A stretch of 64,000 nt of DNA from Bacteroidota bacterium (GTDB lineage: Bacteria; Bacteroidota; Bacteroidia; Chitinophagales; Saprospiraceae), in contig JAAEZH010000007.1 in the NCBI GenBank assembly GCA_018222965.1, positions 1-64,000 of the forward strand, written 5' to 3'. The position numbers and the translations under genes were made by a program. A model generated the notes under the pieces. That model worked only from the letters and a program-made list of their open reading frames with translations. It was not told where the DNA came from and made no database searches. Every line of letters begins with the position of its first letter. The first letter of the stretch is position 1. Below, one piece after another: positions 55,494 through 63,625 of this stretch.

Positions 55494-55809
55494 TGGCTAA
55501 ACGCTAACTGTACTGGCACCCAATCTTAGGGTCAAAACAGGAACTACGAATTGGTGCCGCTCCGCTGGAGCTTACCAGCAAAATCGCAAAAAATGCTACA
55601 AAGGTTTGGCTCCACTGGAGCCTCCAGAGGAGGCACACCTGTGTAACAAAAAAATTCGGATTTACTTTAAGCGCCGTAGGTGCGGCACCTGATTATGTCC
55701 CTAAGTTTATGTGTCACTACATGTCAAACGCAAAACGCTAAACGCTCTCAACTCTAAACTCTAATCTCTCAACTTCTTCCACTCTCCCGGAAGTTGTTAT
55801 TTTTGCGCC
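55494..55809. repeat. Intergenic region with hairpin-rich dispersed repeat and heptamers
   Basis: Three compact hairpins (GCTCC-GCT-GGAGC, GGCTCC-ACT-GGAGCC, GCCTCC-AGA-GGAGGC) and the segment GCGCCGTAGGTGCGGCACCT lie between 55555 and 55690; they look like a degenerate dispersed intergenic element. Eight in-phase heptamers (CAAACGC, AAAACGC, TAAACGC, TCTCAAC and variants) fill 55725-55780. TATTTTTG at 55798-55805 is a likely -7 box for the next gene, 5 bp before its ATG. Confidence 0.7.
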
Positions 55810-56493
55810 ATGCCAAGTATTACAGCCATAGTACCTATGCGTCACAGCAGTGAGCGCGTACCTGGAAAAAATTACCGCGACTTTGCGGGTAAACCGCTTT
55901 ACCACCGGGTCATCAACAGCCTGCTGGCGTGTAAAGCAATTACCAAAGTTGTCATTGATACCGATTCTCCAACCATTATGGAGGACGCAGCCAAACACTT
56001 TCCGACTGTGCTCGTTTTGGAGCGACCGGAAAACCTGCGTGCCGGAGAAATCCCCATGAATGATGTTCTATTGAATACCATTGGTCAGGTAGAGTCTGAC
56101 TTTTACCTGCAAACCCATAGTACCAATCCGCTATTATCTGCAGATACAGTCAATACCGCAGTTAATACCTTTCTGGATCAGTACCCGATCTACGACAGCT
56201 TGTTTACCGTTACCCGTCTGCAAACCCGTTTGTGGGATCAACTTGGCCGGGCCGTAAACCACAACCCGAATATATTGTTGCGAACACAGGATCTTCCGCC
56301 GATTTACGAAGAAAACTCCTGCTTGTATCTGTTTACCCGGGAAATCCTGGAGCGAAAACACAACCGCATCGGAGATCGTCCGTATTTGCAGGAAATGCCG
56401 GCAGAAGAAGCACAGGATATTGATGTGGAACTCGATTTTCGCATCGCAGAATTTCTCTTTATCGAGCGGCAAAAAGCAGCCGAAAAAGAGTAG
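55810..56493 (+). CDS. Acylneuraminate cytidylyltransferase family protein
   Basis: The 227 residues show the CMP-sialic acid synthetase pattern: IVPMRHSSERVPGKNYRDFAG at the nucleotide-binding start, YHRVINSL, VVIDTDSP, LQTHSTNPLL and DIDVELDFRIAE with the metal-binding acids. It should activate a 2-keto-3-deoxy sugar acid with CTP; the exact sugar is unknown. No sialic or other keto-sugar synthesis gene is beside it, which leaves its pathway open. The message may be nearly leaderless. Confidence 0.87.
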   Translation: MPSITAIVPMRHSSERVPGKNYRDFAGKPLYHRVINSLLACKAITKVVIDTDSPTIMEDAAKHFPTVLVLERPENLRAGEIPMNDVLLNTIGQVESDFYLQTHSTNPLLSADTVNTAVNTFLDQYPIYDSLFTVTRLQTRLWDQLGRAVNHNPNILLRTQDLPPIYEENSCLYLFTREILERKHNRIGDRPYLQEMPAEEAQDIDVELDFRIAEFLFIERQKAAEKE

Positions 56494-56510
56494 CGGTTTA
56501 GACCTAATAC

Positions 56511-56538
56511 ACGCAACGCTCATCGCTCAACAATTAAC
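56511..56538. repeat. Four-unit heptamer array
   Basis: ACGCAAC, GCTCATC, GCTCAAC and AATTAAC run in phase between two co-directional genes, ending 8 bp before the enoyl-CoA hydratase ATG. Confidence 0.55.
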
Positions 56539-56546
56539 TAAAACAA

Positions 56547-57329
56547 ATGGAATACCAAAATCTTAAAATAGATGATCAGGATGGTTTCGTTACCATTACC
56601 CTGAATCGCGAAAAAGCCCTAAACGCACTCAATACCCAGACCATGCTGGAACTCCGCCATTTCTTTGGTACCGACGGACCGGCTCATGAGGGCCTGAAAG
56701 GCGTTATCCTGACCGGAGCTGGTGAAAAGGCTTTTGTTGCCGGTGCAGACATTAAAGAGTTTATGGCTCTTGGGGATAATGGTGGAGCGGAAATGGCCCA
56801 ACGCGGCCAGGATGTTTTCTTTTTGATTGAGCGATTCCACGTACCGGTGATTGCCGCTGTAAACGGATTTGCCCTTGGAGGCGGTTGCGAACTGGCGATG
56901 GCCTGTCATTTGCGTATTGCCGGACCAAACGCGCGCTTCGGTCAGCCGGAGGTGAATCTCGGCATTATTCCGGGGTATGGGGGTACCCAGCGCCTCATTC
57001 AGTACATCGGCAAAGGCAAAGCCATGGAGCTGTTGCTTACAGCCGATATGATTGGTGCAGATGAAGCGCACAAACTGGGACTGGTCAATAAAGTGGTTGA
57101 AGCCGGGCAGGAAGTGGCTGAAAGCCGCAAAATGCTGGAAAAGATCGCTTCAAAAGGGCCTGTGGCCATTAGTAAGGTCATTGAATCTGTCAACGCCTAT
57201 TTTGAAACCGAACGCAACGGCTTTAACTTTGAAGTACATGCATTTGGGGAAACCACCCGAACAGAAGATTTCAAAGAAGGAGCATCTGCCTTCGTCGAAA
57301 AACGCAAAGCAAATTTCAGTGGTAAGTGA
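56547..57329 (+). CDS. Enoyl-CoA hydratase/isomerase (crotonase)
   Basis: The 260-residue crotonase has the oxyanion-hole segments AFVAGADIKEF and NGFALGGGCELA, and both catalytic acids, Glu of GGCELA and Glu of FGQPEVNLGIIPG, so true hydratase activity is likely. It hydrates trans-2-enoyl-CoA in fatty acid or butyrate-type metabolism. No other beta-oxidation gene is adjacent. The downstream ferredoxin reductase starts 111 bp later on the same strand. Confidence 0.92.
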   Translation: MEYQNLKIDDQDGFVTITLNREKALNALNTQTMLELRHFFGTDGPAHEGLKGVILTGAGEKAFVAGADIKEFMALGDNGGAEMAQRGQDVFFLIERFHVPVIAAVNGFALGGGCELAMACHLRIAGPNARFGQPEVNLGIIPGYGGTQRLIQYIGKGKAMELLLTADMIGADEAHKLGLVNKVVEAGQEVAESRKMLEKIASKGPVAISKVIESVNAYFETERNGFNFEVHAFGETTRTEDFKEGASAFVEKRKANFSGK

Positions 57330-57440
57330 TAAAAGTCTCCCCGCGGCAGTGCGGAAAGTACCCTTACCTCGCTTACAAAAGATATATTTTGGCGCCCAAT
57401 TGGCGTCGATTGCCATCCTAAAAAAGCTTTTTTCTCAGGC

Positions 57441-58451
57441 ATGATACAAACTGATATTCTTATAATAGGTGCAGGCCCTGTAGGGCTTTTTACCGTTTTT
57501 GAAGCCGGATTGCTGAAACTGCGTTGCCATCTTATTGATGCTTTGCCACAGCCCGGCGGACAGCTCTCTGAAATTTATCCCAAGAAGCCCATTTATGATA
57601 TTCCGGGTTACCCTTCCGTTTTGGCGGGAGAACTGGTAGATAATCTGATGGAGCAAATCAAGACTTTTGAACCAGGCTTTACGCTGGGAGAAAGAGCGGA
57701 GACCATTGAAAAGCAGGAAGACGGCACCTTTAAAGTGACCACCAACCGCGGTACCGAGCACCAGGCTCCGGTCGTTGCCATCGCCGGCGGACTGGGGTCT
57801 TTCGAACCGCGTAAACCACCTATTTCAAATCTCGCTGATTTTGAAGATAATGGCGTGGAGTACATCATTCGCGATCCCGAGTTTTACCGAAACAAGCGGG
57901 TGGTCGTAGCCGGTGGCGGAGACTCTGCTCTGGATTGGACCATCTTTTTGGCAGATGTTGCTTCCGAGGTAACGCTCGTTCACCGTCGCAGTGGTTTCAG
58001 AGGGGCACTCGACTCTGTTGAAAAGGTGGAAAACCTGGCAGAACAAAACAAGATCCAACTCATAAAAGAAGCACAGGTAACCGGCCTGCAGGGGAATGGC
58101 AAACTTGAAGGAGTGACCATTTCGCATAAAAAAGAAGGCGAAATCATTAAAGAGACCGATCATTTTGTTCCCTTGTTTGGGCTTTCGCCGAAATTGGGGC
58201 CAATTGGAGACTGGGGCCTGGAGATCGAAAAGAATGCCATTATTGTAGATACCTTCGATTATAGCACGAATATTCCGGGCATCTTTGCCATCGGTGATGT
58301 GAATACTTATCCCGGTAAACTTAAGCTCATTCTCTGTGGTTTCCATGAGGCAACCCTGATGTGCCAGTCTGCTTATAAGATCGTGCATCCGGACAAGAAA
58401 CTTTCTTTTAAATACACAACAGTAACCGGCGTGCCCGGATTCGACAGCTAA
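57441..58451 (+). CDS. Ferredoxin--NADP reductase (thioredoxin reductase-like type)
   Basis: The 336-residue flavoprotein has the FAD-binding motif IIGAGPVGLFTVFEAG, the NADPH-binding motif VVVAGGGDSALDW with VHRRSGFR, and the late FAD motif IPGIFAIGDVNTYP. The redox CxxC of true thioredoxin reductases is missing, which places it in the ferredoxin/flavodoxin reductase group. It passes electrons between NADPH and ferredoxin. Its TAA stop shares one base with the ATG of the ferredoxin gene, so the two are coupled and surely partners. Confidence 0.92.
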   Translation: MIQTDILIIGAGPVGLFTVFEAGLLKLRCHLIDALPQPGGQLSEIYPKKPIYDIPGYPSVLAGELVDNLMEQIKTFEPGFTLGERAETIEKQEDGTFKVTTNRGTEHQAPVVAIAGGLGSFEPRKPPISNLADFEDNGVEYIIRDPEFYRNKRVVVAGGGDSALDWTIFLADVASEVTLVHRRSGFRGALDSVEKVENLAEQNKIQLIKEAQVTGLQGNGKLEGVTISHKKEGEIIKETDHFVPLFGLSPKLGPIGDWGLEIEKNAIIVDTFDYSTNIPGIFAIGDVNTYPGKLKLILCGFHEATLMCQSAYKIVHPDKKLSFKYTTVTGVPGFDS

Positions 58452-58780
58452 TGGAAGACGGAATGATAAAGGTTACAGTCATCGACCGCGAGGATGAGCG
58501 GCATGAACTGGTAGCCCCCACTGATATGAATTTTAATATGATGGAAGTTTGTAAATCCTACGAACTTCCGGTCGAAGGTACCTGTGGCGGAATGGCTCTT
58601 TGTGCCTCTTGCCACATGTACGTACTTACCGATCACGAATTGCCCGAACCCTCCGATGATGAAGAGGATATGCTCGACCAGGCTTTCTTCGTGGAAGATA
58701 ATTCCCGACTGGGATGCCAGATCAAAATCCACGAAGGACTGGATGGACTGGAAGTGAAGTTGGCTCCGGTGGGAGAATGA
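58451..58780 (+). CDS. [2Fe-2S] ferredoxin, adrenodoxin type
   Basis: The 109-residue protein has the plant/adrenodoxin cluster pattern CGGMALCASCH with a fourth Cys in LGCQIKIH, giving C-X5-C-X2-C-Xn-C. An acidic segment (EPSDDEEDMLDQAF) matches the partner-binding face of adrenodoxins. An internal Met (residue 5, MIKVTVID) is an equally good start. It should carry electrons from the preceding reductase to a monooxygenase or other oxidase that is not encoded nearby. Confidence 0.92.
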   Translation: MEDGMIKVTVIDREDERHELVAPTDMNFNMMEVCKSYELPVEGTCGGMALCASCHMYVLTDHELPEPSDDEEDMLDQAFFVEDNSRLGCQIKIHEGLDGLEVKLAPVGE

Positions 58781-58790
58781 GAAATAATGC

Positions 58791-58830
58791 TTAATTTTTA
58801 GGGGTTAATTTTTAGGGGTTAATTTTTAAG
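58791..58830. repeat. 14-bp (2 x 7) tandem repeat TTAATTTTTAGGGG
   Basis: Two exact copies and a third partial copy of TTAATTTTTAGGGG lie in the convergent gap after the ferredoxin gene. A second heptamer series (GCTAAAC, GATACAC, GCTCACC, GATCCAC) follows at 58853-58880, up to the AddB-like gene's stop. Confidence 0.85.
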
Positions 58831-58882
58831 TTACCAACGGAAAAATTATCCCGCTAAACGATACACGCTCACCGATCCACGT

Positions 58883-61585
58883 TTATCGGAATTCAATCAG
58901 CGTTTTGTAATCATCATACCAGGAATCTTCGGTGCGCATCTCCAGCATGTTTTCCCATTGTACTCCTTCATCGGCATAATGATCTTCCAGCTCGATCTGG
59001 GTATCGGAAGTTCTAATCTCAATTTTTCCGGCATTCAATTGTTTCATACGCCATTCGAAGGTGTGGAGCATGCGATTGAGGATGTCGCGATTTACCGATT
59101 GGCGGTCAGCATCTTCCTGAATAGCCTGTACTTCGGCGAAAGCCGCATTATCGCGGGCAATCAATTGGCCGTCGCGAATGATGAAATAGGCCGTATGTGC
59201 CTTTGCCGGATCTTTGGTAAGCAGTAAGCTGTAGAGAATTAATTGTAGGTCCTCTTCATTGCGGATCATATTGGTGCGCCGGCTCAATCCGCGCCACTTT
59301 AGGTCAATGATGGCTTCTTCTTCCCCTCTTTTCAGAACGAGATCTGCAAACCCACGCATTTGAACTTCGCCGAAAGGCCCTTCTAGCTCCAGTTCAGATT
59401 TTACGATCTGCCAGTTGTTGCTTTGCAGGCTGGACACCAGACTCCAGGCGGCAAACTTCAATTTATTGAGGAAACTGATGCGTTGCGGTTCGCGGCCATA
59501 CAGTAGCAATACACTGCCTTCGCTGGCAAGCAGAGACTCAAAACGATCCTCAATCCAGCGATGCAGGTTTTCTTTGTTCCATATATCCAGCGGTTCCTGA
59601 AACAGGAATTCAAACATGCGGTGTGCCAGGTTTCCCATCAGGGTTTCTTCGGCAACCACACTTAAAATGGAAGATTTTCTCAACTTCAGCTGGTAGCGGA
59701 AAACCCATTGGTACGGATAATAAAACAGCGATTCGAGGCTGGTGAAGGATTCTCGCTTCCGTTGGTTGATCCAGGCATCCCGTTCAATCGTAATAAAGGC
59801 TTCAGCTTGCCCCAACGGCTTTGAGTCTTGTTCAATAAAACCTGGCAGTTTCCAGTCGAGTCCTTTAAATGGAAGTTTTTCCTGCATATCCCAACAAAGC
59901 ACATTCAGGTCTCCAAAGGCTGCTTCGAGATCTCCCATCATTGGATGCGGAATGGTGTTTTCGCCATTGACGGATTCCGGAGCGACCAGAATGAGTTGTT
60001 CTTTGCAAAGCCTTACCGGGCGTTTCCTAAACCACAATCTTCGTTGGTTTTCCGTTTCCGGGCTTTCCGGGTGGATGTCCAGGGATTCCAGGTATTTTCT
60101 TTCGCTGTGATACCATTTAGAGAAGAAGTGGACCGGATCGGATTGGATGAAATTCCACCAAAGCAGCTGGTCGACTTCACTGGTAATGGCGCCGGGTTTG
60201 TATACGTGTCGGAGTCGTCCTTGTTGTTCTTCTTCAAAAACAATGGGAGCGGGTTCGTAGATGGTGCGCACAATTTGCTCGACTTCCAGTTGGCTGAGCT
60301 GTTGTTCGGGCAGTGCTTCCAGTATTTCCCGGATGCGTTTTGCCTGTTCACCCAGCACGAGCAGGGAGCGGTTTCGTCCGCTCTCCGGATCGAAGAGGTC
60401 AGAGGCCCAGTTCTGAATAAAGCCAAAAAGCTCAATCACCTCCTTTTTGGGGAGTTTGCCTTCCGGCGAATAGCGTTTTCTGCGGAACCAAAACTGATAC
60501 TGATCCCGGGCATTTGCCAGTCTTTTTTTATCATCGGGATAACGGGCTTCGATCTGTTCGAAGGCACGCGCTACGGTTCTTTTCCAGTCATCGCTGTCGA
60601 TGCCCGGTCGTTGGGCCAGTTGGCCGGCAATGGCATTCGCCAGGTCGTCGTCGAGTGGTTTGAGGGCCAGGTTTACAAACTCCAGCATCTTAAAAGGATC
60701 GACCGGGTCCCACAAAAAGGCAGGTGCCAGCTTTAGGATTTGAAGTACGGGCCGCGCCAGAGAGGCAGATTCCAGTCCCATGGCCGGTTGGCCTTCCTGA
60801 ATCAATGCGTTGTCCAGGTTCCTGTTTTTTTCCGGTATCAGGCAGAAAGGATCGAAGTCGGGGTTTTCCCGACAGAGCTGGGCCAGGAAGGTGGCGAGTT
60901 CGGTAGCTCGTTTTCCTTTCAGAATGACCAGGCTTCCATCACCTTCCAATTCCTTTTCGGCTTTGCGGCCGTAGAGAATTCGCCGAAAGGCATCCAAATC
61001 TCTTGTTCCTTCCAAATCTTGTTCCGCTTCCGCGAATGGGCGTATGATACAACCGGATACTTCAAGTGCCTGAAGTAATCGTTGGAAAGGGTAGGGCAGG
61101 AGCTCGAAGGGGGCCGTAAGCTGTATTTCGGAGATCGGATGTTTACGGCTTTTTAATTTTTCCAGGACTTCATCAAAGCGATCGGCATAACCCGGGCAGC
61201 TCCTGAAGAAATGACCTTCCAAAGCGGATAATGTTTGTAGTCGGTCGGGGCAGTTGCCTTTCGGCGAAAAGTCCCAGCCATTCATGAGGAGTTCATCGCG
61301 ACGGGAAAGTAATTCCTGTGCGGTGCCAAACTGATCGGCCTGAAAGGAACGGGCATAAAAAACACCTGGCTGCTCTTTCAGCAAACCGGAAAGAGCCTGG
61401 CGGTAATTTTCAATGCGCAAATATTCCTGATCGGAAGGATGGCCGCTAAGGCCGAGATAGGTTTCGAGGATATGCAGGAGCCCGCGTGGCCCCTGGTAAT
61501 AATGCCCGCCAATCAATGGAGATGATTGCGGTATTTTGGCGTTATCGAGTTGTAATCCAAACGTAATCTTTATGGGTATGGACAT
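58883..61585 (-). CDS. AddB-like PD-(D/E)XK nuclease protein
   Basis: The 900-residue protein lacks Walker motifs but has a RecB-type nuclease at the C terminus (about 720-840): GFADLVLKRG, AIIDLKWRG and QLILYSLLL, which fit the metal-binding and QxxxY motifs. The long N-terminal part resembles the inactivated helicase half of AddB/RexB or RecC-like proteins (GPRGLLHILETYLG, SLARPVLQILKLAP). It likely works with a UvrD-like AddA helicase in double-strand-break resection; no such gene is adjacent. The upstream START-like gene ends 3 bp before its ATG, so they share a transcript. Four TTCGSCGAAAGSC copies and one variant lie within it. Confidence 0.82.
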   Translation of the reverse strand: MSIPIKITFGLQLDNAKIPQSSPLIGGHYYQGPRGLLHILETYLGLSGHPSDQEYLRIENYRQALSGLLKEQPGVFYARSFQADQFGTAQELLSRRDELLMNGWDFSPKGNCPDRLQTLSALEGHFFRSCPGYADRFDEVLEKLKSRKHPISEIQLTAPFELLPYPFQRLLQALEVSGCIIRPFAEAEQDLEGTRDLDAFRRILYGRKAEKELEGDGSLVILKGKRATELATFLAQLCRENPDFDPFCLIPEKNRNLDNALIQEGQPAMGLESASLARPVLQILKLAPAFLWDPVDPFKMLEFVNLALKPLDDDLANAIAGQLAQRPGIDSDDWKRTVARAFEQIEARYPDDKKRLANARDQYQFWFRRKRYSPEGKLPKKEVIELFGFIQNWASDLFDPESGRNRSLLVLGEQAKRIREILEALPEQQLSQLEVEQIVRTIYEPAPIVFEEEQQGRLRHVYKPGAITSEVDQLLWWNFIQSDPVHFFSKWYHSERKYLESLDIHPESPETENQRRLWFRKRPVRLCKEQLILVAPESVNGENTIPHPMMGDLEAAFGDLNVLCWDMQEKLPFKGLDWKLPGFIEQDSKPLGQAEAFITIERDAWINQRKRESFTSLESLFYYPYQWVFRYQLKLRKSSILSVVAEETLMGNLAHRMFEFLFQEPLDIWNKENLHRWIEDRFESLLASEGSVLLLYGREPQRISFLNKLKFAAWSLVSSLQSNNWQIVKSELELEGPFGEVQMRGFADLVLKRGEEEAIIDLKWRGLSRRTNMIRNEEDLQLILYSLLLTKDPAKAHTAYFIIRDGQLIARDNAAFAEVQAIQEDADRQSVNRDILNRMLHTFEWRMKQLNAGKIEIRTSDTQIELEDHYADEGVQWENMLEMRTEDSWYDDYKTLIEFR

Positions 61586-61588
61586 GCG

Positions 61589-61972
61589 CTAAATCCCTTC
61601 TCCGGTTTCTCTTTTTAGTTGGCTTATCTGGCTGTGCCAAAGCGCTTTTTGGTCGTCGACTTCATCTTTATCACAAAAGTCCCGAATCAAAAGAATGGTA
61701 TCTCCGGTTACCGGGGACTTAGAGATGTCGAATTCAAAATATTCTTTTTCATCTTCGTCGACCCAGGAGAATCGCAAAAGCTCATTTTCTACATCTTCGA
61801 TGAGTTTTGCATCCTCAAAGTAGCCTTCCCAACCAAAGGAATAGATACCATCATTGATGTCGACATCATCACAAAACCAGCGAATAATCCGGTCGGGATT
61901 AGTAAAAAATTTGTAGAGCACTTGTGGAGAAGCCCTGAATACGTACTCAAGTTCAATTTTTACCCTTTCCAT
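61589..61972 (-). CDS. START-like (SRPBCC) domain protein
   Basis: The 127-residue protein has the helix-grip pattern of the START/Bet v1 superfamily: VKIELEYVFRASPQVLYKFF, then IIRWFCDDVDIN and YSFGWEGYFEDAKLIE. It belongs with the START-like family of Bacteroidota whose ligand is unknown. It is strongly acidic. It is tightly linked to the AddB-like nuclease gene (3-bp gap), which hints at a joint function but proves none. Confidence 0.87.
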   Translation of the reverse strand: MERVKIELEYVFRASPQVLYKFFTNPDRIIRWFCDDVDINDGIYSFGWEGYFEDAKLIEDVENELLRFSWVDEDEKEYFEFDISKSPVTGDTILLIRDFCDKDEVDDQKALWHSQISQLKRETGEGI

Positions 61973-62648
61973 CCTGATAACTTAATAGGAAACATAAACC
62001 AGAGGGATGATTCCAAACCTCCGGGCAGATAAGACGATACCGACCACTGTGGGGAGATTCCCACTTTCTATGGTGCTGTGCATTACTCACCTGACTCAGA
62101 TTTCACTCGTAATAAAGGAGAAAAAAATGAGTTTTCCAAATGCCTGCAATAAAGTTCTTTGCCGATAGTACCATACTATACCCAAAGCCAAGTAGTTTGG
62201 GATATTATAATTGCTCAAACTCTTTGGTTTGGAGGAATGCCGTACACGAAGTGGCCCAAACAACTTCGATGTAGGTATATTCTGCGGAAATAGTAGATTC
62301 AGGAAACTATTTTTACTTTAGATGCATTATAATTGTGGAAATATCCAAAAGGGGCTTTTTTGATGATTGTTGAGTTTGTAGCCATTTTTAATAGAGATGG
62401 AGACGTACTTGAGGTCTTTTTTAACTCTTTGCGGAATAATTGTTGGTTTTTACAAACAGAATTGCTTGACTACAAACAAAAATTCCGGTACTTTTGCACT
62501 TTGTAAGACCACTTGCAAATGCGACAAAACCAGAGCCCTGATTTCCACTCTAACACGTACACCCCTTTATTACGGAAGCGATAATAACTTTCGGGCCTCT
62601 CTGGCCTGAGCATCATACTATTGTATACTTTAAAATACGGTTGCCTAA
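61973..62648. other. Long leader region of rpoD with possible structured RNA
   Basis: This 676-bp region has no credible gene. Three neighbouring hairpins occur: CCCAAA/TTTGGG (62181-62201), CTCAAAC/GTTTGGAG (62215-62233) and a longer one built on CGAAGT/ACTTCG with outer pairs from 62234 to 62281. A small A/T-tailed hairpin (AAAAG-GGG-CTTTT) near 62346 could end a short transcript. A non-coding RNA here is possible but unproven. The rpoD promoter lies at 62466-62496. Confidence 0.35.
62466..62496 (+). promoter_or_regulatory. Bacteroidota-type promoter of rpoD
   Basis: TTG at 62466-62468 and TACTTTTG at 62489-62496 are separated by 20 bp, an excellent match to TTG / TAnnTTTG. The predicted leader is about 145 bp. 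Confidence 0.75.
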
Positions 62649-63518
62649 ATGAGACAGCTTAAGATCACAAAGTCGATTACGAATCGCGAGAGTCAGTCAC
62701 TTGAAAAGTACTTGCAGGAAATTGGTAAAGTTGACCTGCTTACTCCGGAAGAGGAGGTTGATCTTGCGAAACGGATCAAACAAGGCGACCAGACAGCACT
62801 GGAAAAGCTTACCAAAGCCAACTTACGCTTCGTAGTGTCAGTGGCCAAACAATATCAAAATCAGGGTTTATCACTGAGTGACCTGATCAACGAGGGCAAC
62901 CTGGGTTTGATCAAAGCCGCACAGCGATTTGATGAAACCCGTGGTTTTAAGTTTATTTCCTATGCCGTTTGGTGGATTCGACAATCGATCCTGCAGGCTC
63001 TTGCTGAGCAGTCACGGATTGTGCGTCTGCCACTGAATAAGGTAGGTTCACTAAATAAAATCAACAAAGCTTTTTCCGAGCTTGAGCAGGAATTTGAGCG
63101 CGAGCCCTCTCCGGAAGAGTTGGCAGAGCAACTCGAAATTCCTACAGAAGAAGTAGAAACTACGCTGGGCGTAGCTGCCCGTCACGTATCCATGGATGCT
63201 CCATTTGTGGAAGGGGAAGATAACTCTTTGTTGGATGTGCTTGAAAACAGTGCCACACCTGGTACTGATCAGGCATTGGAGTATCAGGAGTCTCTCCGTC
63301 GGGAAATCGAACGTTCACTAAGCACGCTAACAGAGCGTCAGTGTGATGTCATCAAATTGTACTTCGGCATTGGTGTCGAACACCCGATGTCGCTGGAAGA
63401 TATAGGTGAAAAATTTGGCCTCACCCGGGAGCGGGTAAGGCAGATCAAGGATAAAGCAATCAACAAACTGCGCTCCGCCAACCGGAGTAAATTGTTGAAA
63501 CACTATCTCGGCTCCTAA
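62649..63518 (+). CDS. rpoD: RNA polymerase primary sigma factor
   Basis: The 289-residue protein is the short Bacteroidota housekeeping sigma. Region 1.2 ([20 protein letters not shown]), region 2 ([44 protein letters not shown]), region 3 ([13 protein letters not shown]) and region 4 ([27 protein letters not shown]) are all present; region 1.1 is absent, as in its relatives. It directs transcription from the TAnnTTTG promoters noted throughout the window. It has its own promoter and a strong terminator. Confidence 0.96.
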   Translation: MRQLKITKSITNRESQSLEKYLQEIGKVDLLTPEEEVDLAKRIKQGDQTALEKLTKANLRFVVSVAKQYQNQGLSLSDLINEGNLGLIKAAQRFDETRGFKFISYAVWWIRQSILQALAEQSRIVRLPLNKVGSLNKINKAFSELEQEFEREPSPEELAEQLEIPTEEVETTLGVAARHVSMDAPFVEGEDNSLLDVLENSATPGTDQALEYQESLRREIERSLSTLTERQCDVIKLYFGIGVEHPMSLEDIGEKFGLTRERVRQIKDKAINKLRSANRSKLLKHYLGS

Positions 63519-63539
63519 GCAGGACTTGCCGAGCCCGGG

Positions 63540-63577
63540 CGCCCGGCTGGAGATTTCACTCCGGCCGGGCGTTTTTT
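63540..63577 (+). terminator. Intrinsic terminator of rpoD
   Basis: CGCCCGGCTGGAG pairs with CTCCGGCCGGGCG (one T-G pair) around ATTTCA, followed by six T. Confidence 0.95.
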
Positions 63578-63625
63578 AATATTGCTTAACTGAATAGCTC
63601 AACCATAACCATATAAAACCTACAC

